Shown in pieces: positions 37,348 to 51,200 of a stretch of DNA of 64,000 nucleotides. Under the pieces are notes generated by a model, which did no database searches, was not told the origin of the DNA, and saw only the letters and a program-made list of their open reading frames with translations. Origin of the DNA: Liolophura sinensis (Eukaryota > Mollusca > Polyplacophora > Chitonida > Chitonidae); contig NW_027018088.1 of NCBI RefSeq assembly GCF_032854445.1, forward strand, positions 22,868 through 86,867, read 5' to 3'. Within the stretch, counting starts at the first letter, position 1, and every line of letters begins with the position of its first letter. The translations under genes and the position numbers were made by a program.

Positions 37348-40300
37348 ATGTGGTTTTTCTACATGTAGATAAAGACATTGAGTTTGTCTTCGACTTAGAA
37401 GTAAGACATTTGCTGGGTGAGTTAAATGGGCTTGGCCCAAAGATTTGACGTCGTCTGGGCTACCGAAGGGCACATAACTTATAATGAAAAGTTGAATATA
37501 GTAATGACCAGTCGCGATTGTACATAGTTAATGTAGCCGATTTCAATTAGCAAAAAGACCAGGCAAAAATCCAAAAGTGGAAAAACTGTTCCAATGCTGC
37601 TGGTAAGAGGCTAATCCGACGTATTTTTTGACGAGAAATCGAATGGTGCAAACCGCGTTGCTCTCCGACCAATACTTTTGGCTGTAGCCACAAATGAATA
37701 ATCATTGATGTCAAGATCACGTGCCCAGCAACGGCTCTTACTCCATGGAAACCAAGGAAATTTGCAATTTTTCAACAGCTGGAGATGCCTGGCCCAATTG
37801 CACATCTTTTGGCACCTTTTGATGTGGGTCAGTGTTCAATTGTACTTTTCACAGCGGACTGTATCAAGTACCTTGTGTTTTTTTATATACAAATGGTGTG
37901 GTTTTTCTACATGTAGATAAAGACATTGAGTTTGTCTTCGACTTAGAAGTAAGACAACTGCTGGGTGAGTTAAATGGGCTTGGCCCAAAGATTTGACGTT
38001 GTCTGGGCTACCGAATTGCACATAACTTATAATGAAAAGTTGAATATAGTAATGACCAGTCGCGATTGTACATAGTTAATGTAGCCGATTTCAATTAGCA
38101 AAAAGACCAGGCAAAAATCCGAAAGTGGAAAAACTGTTCCAATGCTGCTGGTAAGAGGCTAATCCGACGTATTTTTGGACGAGAAATCGAATGGTGCAAA
38201 CCGCGTTGCTCTCCGACCAATACTTTTGGCTGTAGCCACAAATGAATAATCATTGATGTCAAGATCACGTGCCCAGCAACGGCTCTTACTCCATGGAAAC
38301 CAAGGAAATTTGCAATTTTTCAACAGCTGGAGATGCCTGGCCCAATTGCGCATCTTTTGGCACCTTATTGATGTGGGTCAGTGTTCAATTGTACTTTTTA
38401 CAGCGGACTGTATCAAGTACCTTGTGTTTTTTTTATATACAAATGGTGTGGTTTTTCTACATGTAGATAAAGACATTGAGTTTGTCTTCGACTTAGAAGT
38501 AAGACAACTGCTGGGTGAGTTAAATGGGCTTGGCCCAAAGATTTGACGTCGTCTGGGCTACCGAAGGGCACATAACTTATAATGAAAAGTTGAATATAGT
38601 AATGACCAGTCGCGATTGTACATAGTTAATGTAGCCGATTTCAATTAGCAAAAAGACCAGGCAAAAATCCAAAAGTGGAAAAACTGTTCCAATGCTGCTG
38701 GTAAGAGGCTAATCCGACGTATTTTTTGACGAGAAATCGAATGGTGCAAACCGCGTTGCTCTCCGACCAATACTTTTGGCTGTAGCCACAAATGAATAAT
38801 CATTGATGTCAAGATCACGTGCCCAGCAACGGCTCTTACTCCATGGAAACCAAGGAAATTTGCAATTTTTCAACAGCTGGAGATGCCTGGCCCAATTGCG
38901 CATCTTTTGGCACCTTATTGATGTGGGTCAGTGTTCAATTGTACTTTTTACAGCGGACTGTATCAAGTACCTTGTGTTTTTTTTATATACAAATGGTGTG
39001 GTTTTTCTACATGTAGATAAAGACATTGAGTTTGTCTTCGACTTAGAAGTAAGACAACTGCTGGGTGAGTTAAATGGGCTTGGCCCAAAGATTTGACGTC
39101 GTCTGGGCTACCGAAGGGCACATAACTTATAATGAAAAGTTGAATATAGTAATGACCAGTCGCGATTGTACATAGTTAATGTAGCCGATTTCAATTAGAA
39201 AAAATACCAGGCAAAAATCCAAAAGTGGAAAAACTGTTCCAATGCTGCTGGTAAGAGGCTAATCCGACGTATTTTCGGACGAGAAATCGAATGGTGCAAA
39301 CCGCGTTGCTCTCCGACCAATACTTTTGGCTGTAGCCACAAATGAATAATCATTGATGTCAAGATCACGTGCCCAGCAACGGCTCTTACTCCATGGAAAC
39401 CAAGGAAATTTGCAATTTTTCAACAGCTGGAGATGCCTGGCCCAATTGCGCATCTTTTGGCACCTTATTGATGTGGGTCAGTGTTCAATTGTACTTTTTA
39501 CAGCGGACTGTATCAAGTACCTTGTGTTTTTTTTATATACAAATGGTGTGGTTTTTCTACATGTAGATAAAGACATTGAGTTTGTCTTCGACTTAGAAGT
39601 AAGACAACTGCTGGGTGAGTTAAATGGGCTTGGCCCAAAGATTTGACGTTGTCTGGGCTACCGAATTGCACATAACTTATAATGAAAAGTTGAATATAGT
39701 AATGACCAGTCGCGATTGTACATAGTTAATGTAGCCGATTTCAATTAGCAAAAAGACCAGGCAAAAATCCGAAAGTGGAAAAACTGTTCCAATGCTGCTG
39801 GTAAGAGGCTAATCCGACGTATTTTTGGACGAGAAATCGAATGGTGCAAACCGCGTTGCTCTCCGACCAATACTTTTGGCTGTAGCCACAAATGAATAAT
39901 CATTGATGTCAAGATCACGTGCCCAGCAACGGCTCTTACTCCATGGAAACCAAGGAAATTTGCAATTTTTCAACAGCTGGAGATGCCTGGCACAATTGCG
40001 CATCTTTTGGCACCTTATTGATGTGGGTCAGTGTTCAATTGTACTTTTTACAGCGGACTGTATCAAGTACCTTGTGTTTTTTTTATATACAAATGGTGTG
40101 GTTTTTCTACATGTAGATAAAGACATTGAGTTTGTCTTCGACTTAGAAGTAAGACATTTGCTGGGTGAGTTAAATGGGCTTGGCCCAAAGATTTGACGTC
40201 GTCTGGGCTACCGAAGGGCACATAACTTATAATGAAAAGTTGAATATAGTAATGACCAGTCGCGATTGTACATAGTTAATGTAGCCGATTTCAATTAGCA

Positions 40301-40737
40301 AAAAGACCAGGCAAAAATCCAAAAGTGGAAAAACTGTTCCAATGCTGCTGGTAAGAGGCTAATCCGACGTATTTTTGGACGAGAAATCGAATGGTGCAAA
40401 CCGCGTTGCTGTCCGACCAATACTTTTGGCTGTAGCCACAAATGAATAATCATTGATGTCAAGATCACGTGCCCAGCAACGGCTCTTACTCCATGGAAAC
40501 CAAGGAAATTTGCAATTTTTCAACAGCTGGAGATGCCTGGCCCAATTGCACATCTTTTGGCACCTTTTGATGTGGGTCAGTGTTCAATTGTACTTTTCAC
40601 AGCGGACTGTATCAAGTACCTTGTGTTTTTTTTATATACAAATGGTGTGGTTTTTCTACATGTAGATAAAGACATTGAGTTTGTCTTCGACTTAGAAGTA
40701 AGACAACTGCTGGGTGAGTTAAATGGGCTTGGCCCAA

Positions 40738-42844
40738 AGATATGACGTCTTCTGGGCTACCGAAGGGCACATAACTTATAATGAAAAGTTGAATATAGTA
40801 ATGACCAGTCGCGATTGTACATAGTTAATGTAGCCGATTTCAATTCGCAAAAAGACCAGGCAAAAATCCAAAAGTGGAAAAACTGTTCCAATGCTGCTGG
40901 TAAGAGGCTAATCCGACGTATTTTTTGACGAGAAATCGAATGGTGCAAACCGCGTTGCTCTGCGACCAATACTTTTGGCTGTAGCCACAAATGAATAATC
41001 ATTGATGTCAAGATCACGTGCCCAGCAACGGCTCTTACTCCATGGAAACCAAGGAAATTTGCAATTTTTCAACAGCTGGAGATGCCTGGCCCAATTGCGC
41101 ATCTTTTGGCACCTTATTGATGTGGGTCAGTGTTCAATTGTACTTTTTACAGCGGACTGTATCAAGTACCTTGTGTTTTTTTTATATACAAATGGTGTGG
41201 TTTTTCTACATGTAGATAAAGACATTGAGTTTGTCTTCGACTTAGAAGTAAGACAACTGCTGGGTGAGTTAAATGGGCTTGGCCCAAAGATTTGACGTCG
41301 TCTGGGCTACCGAAGGGCACATAACTTATAATGAAAAGTTGAATATAGTAATGACCAGTCGCGATTGTACATAGCTAATGTAGCCGATTTCAATTCGCAA
41401 AAAGACCAGGCAAAAATCCAAAAGTGGAAAAACTGTTCCAATGCTGCTGGTAAGAGGCTAATCCGACGTATTTTTTGACGAGAAATCGAATGGTGCAAAC
41501 CGCGTTGCTCTCCGACCAATACGTTTGGCTGTAGCCACAAATGAATAATCATTGATGTCAAGATCACGTGCCCAGCAACGGCTCTTACTCCATGGAAACC
41601 AAGGAAATTTGCAATTTTTCAACAGCTGGAGATGCCTGGCCCAATTGCGCATCTTTTGGCACCTTATTGATGTGGGTCAGTGTTCAATTGTACTTTTTAC
41701 AGCGGACTGTATCAAGTACCTTGTGTTTTTTTTATATGCAAATGGTGTGGTTTTTCTACATGTAGATAAAGACATTGAGTTTGTCTTCGACTTAGAAGTA
41801 AGACAACTGCTGGGTGAGTTAAATGGGCTTGGCCCAAAGATTTGACGTCGTCTGGGCTACCGAAGGGCACATAACTTATAATGAAAAGTTGAATATAGTA
41901 ATGACCAGTCGCGATTGTACATAGTTAATGTAGCCGATTTCAATTCGCAAAAAGACCAGGTAAAAATCCAAAAGTGGAAAAACTGTTCCAATGCTGCTGG
42001 TAAGAGGCTAATCCGACGTATTTTTTGACGAGAAATCGAATGGTGCAAACCGCGTTGCTCTCCGACCAATACTTTTGGCTGTAGCCACAAATGAATAATC
42101 ATTGATGTCAAGATCACGTGCCCAGCAACGGCTCTTACTCCATGGAAACCATAGAAATTTGCAATTTTTCAACAGCTGGAGATGCCTGGCCCAATTGCGC
42201 ATCTTTTGGCACCTTATTGATGTGGGTCAGTGTTCAATTGTACTTTTTACAGCGGACTGTATCAAGTACCTTGTGTTTTTATTATATACAAATGGTGTGG
42301 TTTTTCTACATGTAGATAAAGACATTGAGTTTGTCTTCGACTTAGAAGTAAGACAACTGCTGGGTGAGTTAAATGGGCTTGGCCCAAAGATTTGACGTTG
42401 TCTGGGCTACCGAATTGCACATAACTTATAATGAAAAGTTGAATATAGTAATGACCAGTCGCGATTGTACATAGTTAATGTAGCCGATTTCAATTAGCAA
42501 AAAGACCAGGCAAAAATCCGAAAGTAGAAAAACTGTTCCAATGCTGCTAGTAAGAGGCTAATCCGACGTATTTTTGGACGAGAAATCGAATGGTGCAAAC
42601 CGCGTTGCTCTCCGACCAATACTTTTGGCTGTAGCCACAAATGAATAATCATTGATGTCAAGATCACGTGCCCAGCAACGGCTCTTACTCCATGGAAACC
42701 AAGGAAATTTGCAATTTTTCAACAGCTGGAGATGCCTGGCCCAATTGCGCATCTTTTGGCACCTTATTGATGTGGGTCAGTGTTCAATTGTACTTTTTAC
42801 AGCGGACTGTATCAAGTACCTTGTGTTTTTTTTATATACAAATG
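40738..42844 (-). repeat. 5497-bp-offset duplicated block, copy 2
   Basis: Holds the six markers of 35241-37347 in the same order, each shifted by 5497 bp (ten monomers less 3 bp). Beyond the ends the match fails: upstream has caccttttgatg where copy 1 has the ttattgatg form, and downstream has acaactgctgg where copy 1 has acatttgctgg. It differs internally by caggtaaaaatcc near 41957. Confidence 0.88.
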
Positions 42845-43302
42845 ATGTGGTTTTTCTACATGTAGATAAAGACATTGAGTTTGTCTTCGACTTAGAAGTA
42901 AGACAACTGCTGGGTGAGTTAAATGGGCTTGGCCCAAAGATATGACGTCTTCTGGGCTACCGAAGGGCACATAACTTATAATGAAAAGTTGAATATAGTA
43001 ATGACCAGTCGCGATTGTACATAGTTAATGTAGCCGATTTCAATTAGAAAAAAGACCAGGCAAAAATCCAAAAGTGGAAAAACTGTTCCAATGCTGCTGG
43101 TAAGAGGCTAATCCGACGTATTTTTTGACGAGAAATCGAATGGTGCAAACGGCGTTGCTCTCCGACCAATACTTTTGGCTGTAGCCACAAATGAATAATC
43201 ATTGATGTCAAGATCACGTGCCCAGCAACGGCTCTTACTGCATGAAAACCAAGGAAATTTGCAATTTTTCAACAGCTGGAGATGCCTGGCCCAATTGCAC
43301 AT

Positions 43303-46300
43303 CTTTTGGCACCTTATTGATGTGGGTCAGTGTTCAATTGTACTTTTTACAGCGGACTGTATCAAGTACCTTGTGTTTTATTTATATACAAATGGTGTGG
43401 TTTTTCTACATGTAGATAAAGACATTGAGTTTGTCTTCGACTTAGAAGTAAGACAACTGTTGGGTGAGTTAAATGGGCTTGGCCCAAAGATTTGACGTCG
43501 TCTGGGCTACCGAAGGGCACATAACTTATAATGAAAAGTTGAATATAGTAATGACCAGTCGCGATTGTACATAGTTAATGTAGCCGATTTCAATTAGCAA
43601 AAAGACCAGGCAAAAATCCAAAAGTGGAAAAACTGTTCCAATGCTGCTGGTAAGAGGCTAATCCGACGTATTTTTGGACGAGAAATCGAATGGTGCAAAC
43701 CTCGTTGCTCTCCGACCAATACTTTTGGCTGTAGCCACAAATGAATAATCATTGATGTCAAGATCACGTGCCCAGCAACGGCTCTTACTCCATGGAAACC
43801 AAGGAAATTTGCAATTTTTCAACAGCTGGAGATGCCTGGCCCAATTGCACATCTTTTGGCACCTTTTGATGTGGGTCAGTGTTCAATTGTACTTTTTACA
43901 GCGGACTGTATCAAGTACCTTGTGTTTTTTTTATATACAAATGGTGTGGTTTTTCTACATGTAGATAAAGACATTGAGTTTGTCTTCGACTTAGAAGTAA
44001 GACAACTGCTGGGTGAGTTAAATGGGCTTGGCCCAAAGATATGACGTCTTCTGGGCTACCGAAGGGCACATAACTTATAATGAAAAGTTGAATATAGTAA
44101 TGACCAGTCGCGATTGTACATAGTTAATGTAGCCGATTTCAATTAGCAAAAAGACCAGGCAAAAATCCAAAAGTGGAAAAACTGTTCCAATGCTGCTGGT
44201 AAGAGGCTAATCCGACGTATTTTTGGACGAGAAATCGAATGGTGCAAACGGCGTTGCTCTCCGACCAATACTTTTGGCTGTAGCCACAAATGAATAATCA
44301 TTGATGTCAAGATCACGTGCCCAGCAACGGCTCTTACTCCATGGAAACCAAGGAAATTTGCAATTTTTCAACAGCTGGAGATGCCTGGCCCAATTGCGCA
44401 TCTTTTGGCACCTTATTGATGTGGGTCAGTGTTCAATTGTACTTTTTACAGCGGACTGTATCAAGTACCTTGTGTTTTTTTTATATACAAATGGTGTGGT
44501 TTTTCTACATGTAGATAAAGACATTGAGTTTGTCTTCGACTTAGAAGTAAGACAACTGCTGGGTGAGTTAAATGGGCTTGGCCCAAAGATTTGACGTCGT
44601 CTGGGCTACCGAAGGGCACATAACTTATAATGAAAAGTTGAATATAGTAATGACCAGTCGCGATTGTACATAGTTAATGTAGCCGATTTCAATTAGAAAA
44701 AATACCAGGCAAAAATCCAAAAGTGGAAAAACTGTTCCAATGCTGCTGGTAAGAGGCTAATCCGACGTATTTTCGGACGAGAAATCGAATGGTGCAAACG
44801 GCGTTGCTCTCCGACCAATACTTTTGGCTGTAGCCACAAATGAATAATCATTGATGTCAAGATCACGTGCCCAGCAACGGCTCTTACTCCATGGAAACCA
44901 AGGAAATTTGCAATTTTTCAACAGCTGGAGATGCCTGGCCCAATTGCGCATCTTTTGGCACCTTATTGATGTGGGTCAGTGTTCAATTGTACTTTTTACA
45001 GCGGACTGTATCAAGTACCTTGTGTTTTTTTTATATACAAATGGTGTGGTTTTTCTACATGTAGATAAAGACATTGAGTTTGTCTTCGACTTAGAAGTAA
45101 GACAACTGCTGGGTGAGTTAAATGGGCTTGGCCCAAAGATTTGACGTCGTCTGGGCTACCGAAGGGCACATAACTTATAATGAAAAGTTGAATATAGTAA
45201 TGACCAGTCGCGATTGTACATAGTTAATGTAGCCGATTTCAATTAGCAAAAAGACCAGGCAAAAATCCGAAAGTGGAAAAACTGTTCCAATGCTGCTGGT
45301 AAGAGGCTAATCCGACGTATTTTTGGACGAGAAATCGAATGGTGTAAACCGCGTTGCTCTCCGACTAATACTTTTGGCTGTAGCCACAAATGAATAATCA
45401 TTGATGTCAAGATCACGTGCCCAGCAACGGCTCTTACTCCATGGAAACCAAGGAAATTTGCAATTTTTCAACAGCTGGAGATGCCTGGCCCAATTGCACA
45501 TCTTTTGGCACCTTTTGATGTGGGTCAGTGTTCAATTGTACTTTTCACAGCGGACTGTATCAAGTACCTTGTGTTTTTTTTATATACAAATGGTGTGGTT
45601 TTTCTACATGTAGATAAAGACATTGAGTTTGTCTTCGACTTAGAAGTAAGACAACTGCTGGGTGAGTTAAATGGGCTTGGCCCAAAGATATGACGTCTTC
45701 TGGGCTACCGAAGGGCACATAACTTATAATGAAAAGTTGAATATAGTAATGACCAGTCGCGATTGTACATAGTTAATGTAGCCGATTTCAATTCGCAAAA
45801 AGACCAGGCAAAAATCCAAAAGTGGAAAAACTGTTCCAATGCTGCTGGTAAGAGGCTAATCCGACATATTTTTGGACGAGAAATCGAATGGTGCAAACGG
45901 CGTTGCTCTCCGACCAATACTTTTGGCTGTAGCCACAAATGAATAATCATTGATGTCAAGATCACGTGCCCAGCAACGGCTCTTACTCCATGGAAACCAA
46001 GGAAATTTGCAATTTTTCAACAGCTGGAGATGCCTGGCCCAATTACGCATCTTTTGGCACCTTATTGATGTGGGTCAGTGTTCAATTGTACTTTTCACAG
46101 CGGACTGTATCAAGTACCTTGTGTTTTTTTTATATACAAATGGTGTGGTTTTTCTACATGTAGATAAAGACATTGAGTTTGTCTTCGACTTAGAAGTAAG
46201 ACAACTGCTGGGTGAGTTAAATGGGCTTGGCCCAAAGATTTGACGTCGTCTGGGCTACCGAAGGGCACATAACTTATAATGAAAAGTTGAATATAGTAAA

Positions 46301-47698
46301 GACCAGTCGCGATTGTACATAGTTAATGTAGCCGATTTCAATTCGCAAAAAGACCAGGCAAAAATCCAAAAGTGGAAAAACTGTTCCAATGCTGCTGGTA
46401 AGAGGCTAATCCGACGTATTTTTTGACGAGAAATCGAATGGTGCAAACGGCGTTGCTCTCCGACCAATACGTTTGGCTGTAGCCACAAATGAATAATCAT
46501 TGATGTCAAGATCACGTGCCCAGCAACGGCTCTTACTCCATGGAAACCAAGGAAATTTGCAATTTTTCAACAGCTGGAGATGCCTGGCCCAATTGCGCAT
46601 CTTTTGGCACCTTATTGATGTGGGTCAGTGTTCAATTGTACTTTTTACAGCGGACTGTATCAAGTACCTTGTGTTTTTTTATATGCAAATGGTGTGGTTT
46701 TTCTACATGTAGATAAAGACATTGAGTTTGTCTTCGACTTAGAAGTAAGACAACTGCTGGGTGAGTTAAATGGGCTTGGCCCAAAGATTTGACGTTGTCT
46801 GGGCTACCGAATTGCACATAACTTATAATGAAAAGTTGAATATAGTAATGACCAGTCGCGATTGTACATAGTTAATGTAGCCGATTTCAATTAGCAAAAA
46901 GACCAGGCAAAAATCCAAAAGTGGAAAAACTGTTCCAATGCTGCTGGTAAGAGGCTAATCCGACGTATTTTTGGACGAGAAATCGAATGGTGTAAACCGC
47001 GTTGCTCTCCGACCAATACTTTTGGCTGTAGCCACAAATGAATAATCATTGATGTCAAGATCACGTGCCCAGCAACGGCTCTTACTCCATGGAAACCAAG
47101 GAAATTTGCAATTTTTCAACAGCTGGAGATGCCTGGCCCAATTGCACATCTTTTGGCACCTTTTGATGTGGGTCAGTGTTCAATTGTACTTTTCACAGCG
47201 GACTGTATCAAGTACCTTGTGTTTTTTTTATATACAAATGGTGTGGTTTTTCTACATGTAGATAAAGACATTGAGTTTGTCTTCGACTTAGAAGTAAGAC
47301 AACTGCTGGGTGAGTTAAATGGGCTTGGCCCAAAGATATGACGTCTTCTGGGCTACCGAAGGGCACATAACTTATAATGAAAAGTTGAATATAGTAATGA
47401 CCAGTCGCGATTGTACATAGTTAATGTAGCCGATTTCAATTCGCAAAAAGACCAGGCAAAAATCCAAAAGTGGAAAAACTGTTCCAATGCTGCTGGTAAG
47501 AGGCTAATCCGACGTATTTTTGGACGAGAAATCGAATGGTGCAAACGGCGTTGCTCTCCGACCAATACTTTTGGCTGTAGCCACAAATGAATAATCATTG
47601 ATGTCAAGATCACGTGCCCAGCAACGGCTCTTACTCCATGGAAACCAAGGAAATTTGCAATTTTTCAACAGCTGGAGATGCCTGGCCCAATTGCGCAT
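43303..47698 (-). repeat. Further 1649-bp trimer copies
   Basis: agatatgacgtcttc occurs at 44037, 45686 and 47334 (steps 1649 and 1648), then again only 550 bp later at 47884. The ttgcacatc plus caccttttgatg monomers have their phase-1 points at 43852, 45501 and 47149. The order of types resembles the 48-56 kb block, but the markers next to them differ, so this is a related trimer family or an older amplification. Confidence 0.75.
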
Positions 47699-48248
47699 CT
47701 TTTGGCACCTTATTGATGTGGGTCAGTGTTCAATTGTACTTTTTACAGCGGACTGTATCAAGTACCTTGTGTTTTTTTTATATACAAATGGTGTGGTTTT
47801 TCTACATGTAGATAAAGACATTGAGTTTGTCTTCGACTTAGAAGTAAGACAACTGCTGGGTGAGTTAAATGGGCTTGGCCCAAAGATATGACGTCTTCTG
47901 GGCTACCGAAGGGCACATAACTTATAATGAAAAGTTGAATATAGTAATGACCAGTCGCGATTGTACATAGTTAATGTAGCCGATTTCAATTCGCAAAAAG
48001 ACCAGGCAAAAATCCAAAAGTGGAAAAACTGTTCCAATGCTGCTGGTAAGAGGCTAATCCGACGTATTTTTGGACGAGAAATCGAATGGTGCAAACGGCG
48101 TTGCTCTCCGACCAATACTTTTGGCTGTAGCCACAAATGAATAATCATTGATGTCAAGATCACGTGCCCAGCAACGGCTCTTACTCCATGGAAACCAAGG
48201 AAATTTGCAATTTTTCAACAGCTGGAGATGCCTGGCCCAATTGCGCAT

Positions 48249-51200
48249 CTTTTGGCACCTTATTGATGTGGGTCAGTGTTCAATTGTACTTTTCACAGCG
48301 GACTGTATCAAGTACCTTGTGTTTTTTTTATATACAAATGGTGTGGTTTTTCTACATGTAGATAAAGACATTGAGTTTGTCTTCGACTTAGAAGTAAGAC
48401 AACTGCTGGGTGAGTTAAATGGGCTTGGCCCAAAGATTTGACGTTGTCTGGGCTACCGAATTGCACATAACTTATAATGAAAAGTTGAATATAGTAATGA
48501 CCAGTCGCGATTGTACATAGTTAATGTAGCCGATTTCAATTAGCAAAAAGACCAGGCAAAAATCCGAAAGTGGAAAAACTGTTCCAATGCTGCTGGTAAG
48601 AGGCTAATCCGACGTATTTTTTGACGAGAAATCGAATGGTGCAAACCGCGTTGCTCTCCGACCAATACTTTTGGCTGTAGCCACAAATGAATAATCATTG
48701 ATGTCAAGATCACGTGCCCAGCAACGGCTCTTACTCCATGGAAACCAAGGAAATTTGCAATTTTTCAATAGCTGGAGATGCCTGGCCCAATTGCGCATCT
48801 TTTGGCACCTTATTGATGTGGGTCAGTGTTAAATTGTACTTTTTACAGCGGACTGTATCAAGTACCTTGTGTTTTTTTTATATGCAAATGGTGTGGTTTT
48901 TCTACATGTAGATAAAGACATTGAGTTTGTCTTCGACTTAGAAGTAAGACAACTGCTGGGTGAGTTAAATGGGCTTGGCCCAAAGATTTGACTTTGTCTG
49001 GGCTACCGAAGGGCACATAACTTATAATGAAAAGTTGAATATAGTAATGACCAGTCGCGATTGTACATAGTTAATGTAGCCGATTTCAATTAGCAAAAAG
49101 ACCAGGCAAAAATCCAAAAGTGGAAAAACTGTTCCAATGCTGCTGGTAAGAGGCTAATCCGACGTATTTTTTGACGAGAAATCGAATGGAGCAAACCGCG
49201 TTGCTCTCCGACCAATACTTTTGGCTGTAGCCACAAATGAATAATCATTGATGTCAAGATCACGTGCCCAGCAACGGCTCTTACTCCATGGAAACCAAGG
49301 AAATTTGCAATTTTTCAACAGCTGGAGATGCCTGGCCCAATTGCACATCTTTTGGCACCTTTTGATGTGGGTCAGTGTTCAATTGTACTTTTCACAGCGG
49401 ACTGTATCAAGTACCTTGTGTTTTTTTTATATACAAATGGTGTGGTTTTTCTACATGTAGATAAAGACATTGAGTTTGTCTTCGACTTAGAAGTAAGACA
49501 ACTGCTGGGTGAGTTAAATGGGCTTGGCCCAAAGATTTGACGTTGTCTGGGCTACCGAATTGCACATAACTTATAATGAAAAGTTGAATATAGTAATGAC
49601 CAGTCGCGATTGTACATAGTTAATGTAGCCGATTTCAATTAGCAAAAAGACCAGGCAAAAATCCAAAAGTGGAAAAACTGTTCCAATGCTGCTGGTAAGA
49701 GGCTAATCCGACGTATTTTTGGACGAGAAATCGAATGGTGCAAACCGCGTTGCTCTCCGACCAATACTTTTGGCTGTAGCCACAAATGAATAATCATTGA
49801 TGTCAAGATCACGTGCCCAGCAACGGCTCTTACTCCATGGAAACCAAGGAAATTTGCAATTTTTTAACAGCTGGAGATGCCTGGCCCAATTGCGCATCTT
49901 TTGGCACCTTATTGATGTGGGTCAGTGTTCAATTGTACTTTTTACAGCGGACTGTATCAAGTACCTTGTGTTTTTTTTATATACAAATGGTGTGGTTTTT
50001 CTACATGTAGATAAAGACATTGAGTTTGTCTTCGACTTAGAAGTAAGACAACTGTTGGGTGAGTTAAATGGGCTTGGCCCAAAGATTTGACGTCGTCTGG
50101 GCTACCGAAGGGCACATAACTTATAATGAAAAGTTGAATATAGTAATGACCAGTCGCGATTGTACATAGCTAATGTAGCCGATTTCAATTCGCAAAAAGA
50201 CCAGGCAAAAATCCAAAAGTGGAAAAACTGTTCCAATGCTGCTGGTAAGAGGCTAATCCGACGTATTTTTTGACGAGAAATCGAATGGTGCAAACCGCGT
50301 TGCTCTCCGACCAATACTTTTGGCTGTAGCCACAAATGAATAATCATTGATGTCAAGATCACGTGCCCAGCAACGGCTCTTACTCCATGGAAACCAAGGA
50401 AATTTGCAATTTTTCAACAGCTGGAGATGCCTGGCCCAATTGCGCATCTTTTGGCACCTTATTGATGTGGGTCAGTGTTAAATTGTACTTTTTACAGCGG
50501 ACTGTATCAAGTACCTTGTGTTTTTTTTATATGCAAATGGTGTGGTTTTTCTACATGTAGATAAAAACATTGAGTTTGTCTTCGACTTAGAAGTAAGACA
50601 ACTGCTGGGTGAGTTAAATGGGCTTGGCCCAAAGATTTGACGTCGTCTGGGCTACCGAAGGGCACATAACTTATAATGAAAAGTTGAATATAGTAATGAC
50701 CAGTCGCGATTGTACATAGTTAATGTAGCCGATTTCAATTAGCAAAAAGACCAGGCAAAAATCCGAAAGTGGAAAAACTGTTCCAAAGCTGCTGGTAAGA
50801 GGCTAATCCGACGTATTTTTTGACGAGAAATCGAATGGTGCAAACCGCGTTGCTCTCCGACCAATACTTTTGGCTGTAGCCACAAATGAATAATCATTGA
50901 TGTCAAGATCACGTGCCCAGCAACGGCTCTTACTCCATGGAAACCAAGGAAATTTGCAATTTTTCAACAGCTGGAGATGCCTGGCCCAATTGCACATCTT
51001 TTGGCACCTTTTGATGTGGGTCAGTGTTCAATTGTACTTTTCACAGCGGACTGTATCAAGTACCTTGTGTTTTTTTTATATACAAATGGTGTGGTTTTTC
51101 TACATGTAGATAAAGACATTGAGTTTGTCTTCGACTTAGAAGTAAGACAACTGCTGGGTGAGTTAAATGGGCTTGGCCCAAAGATTTGACGTTGTCTGGG

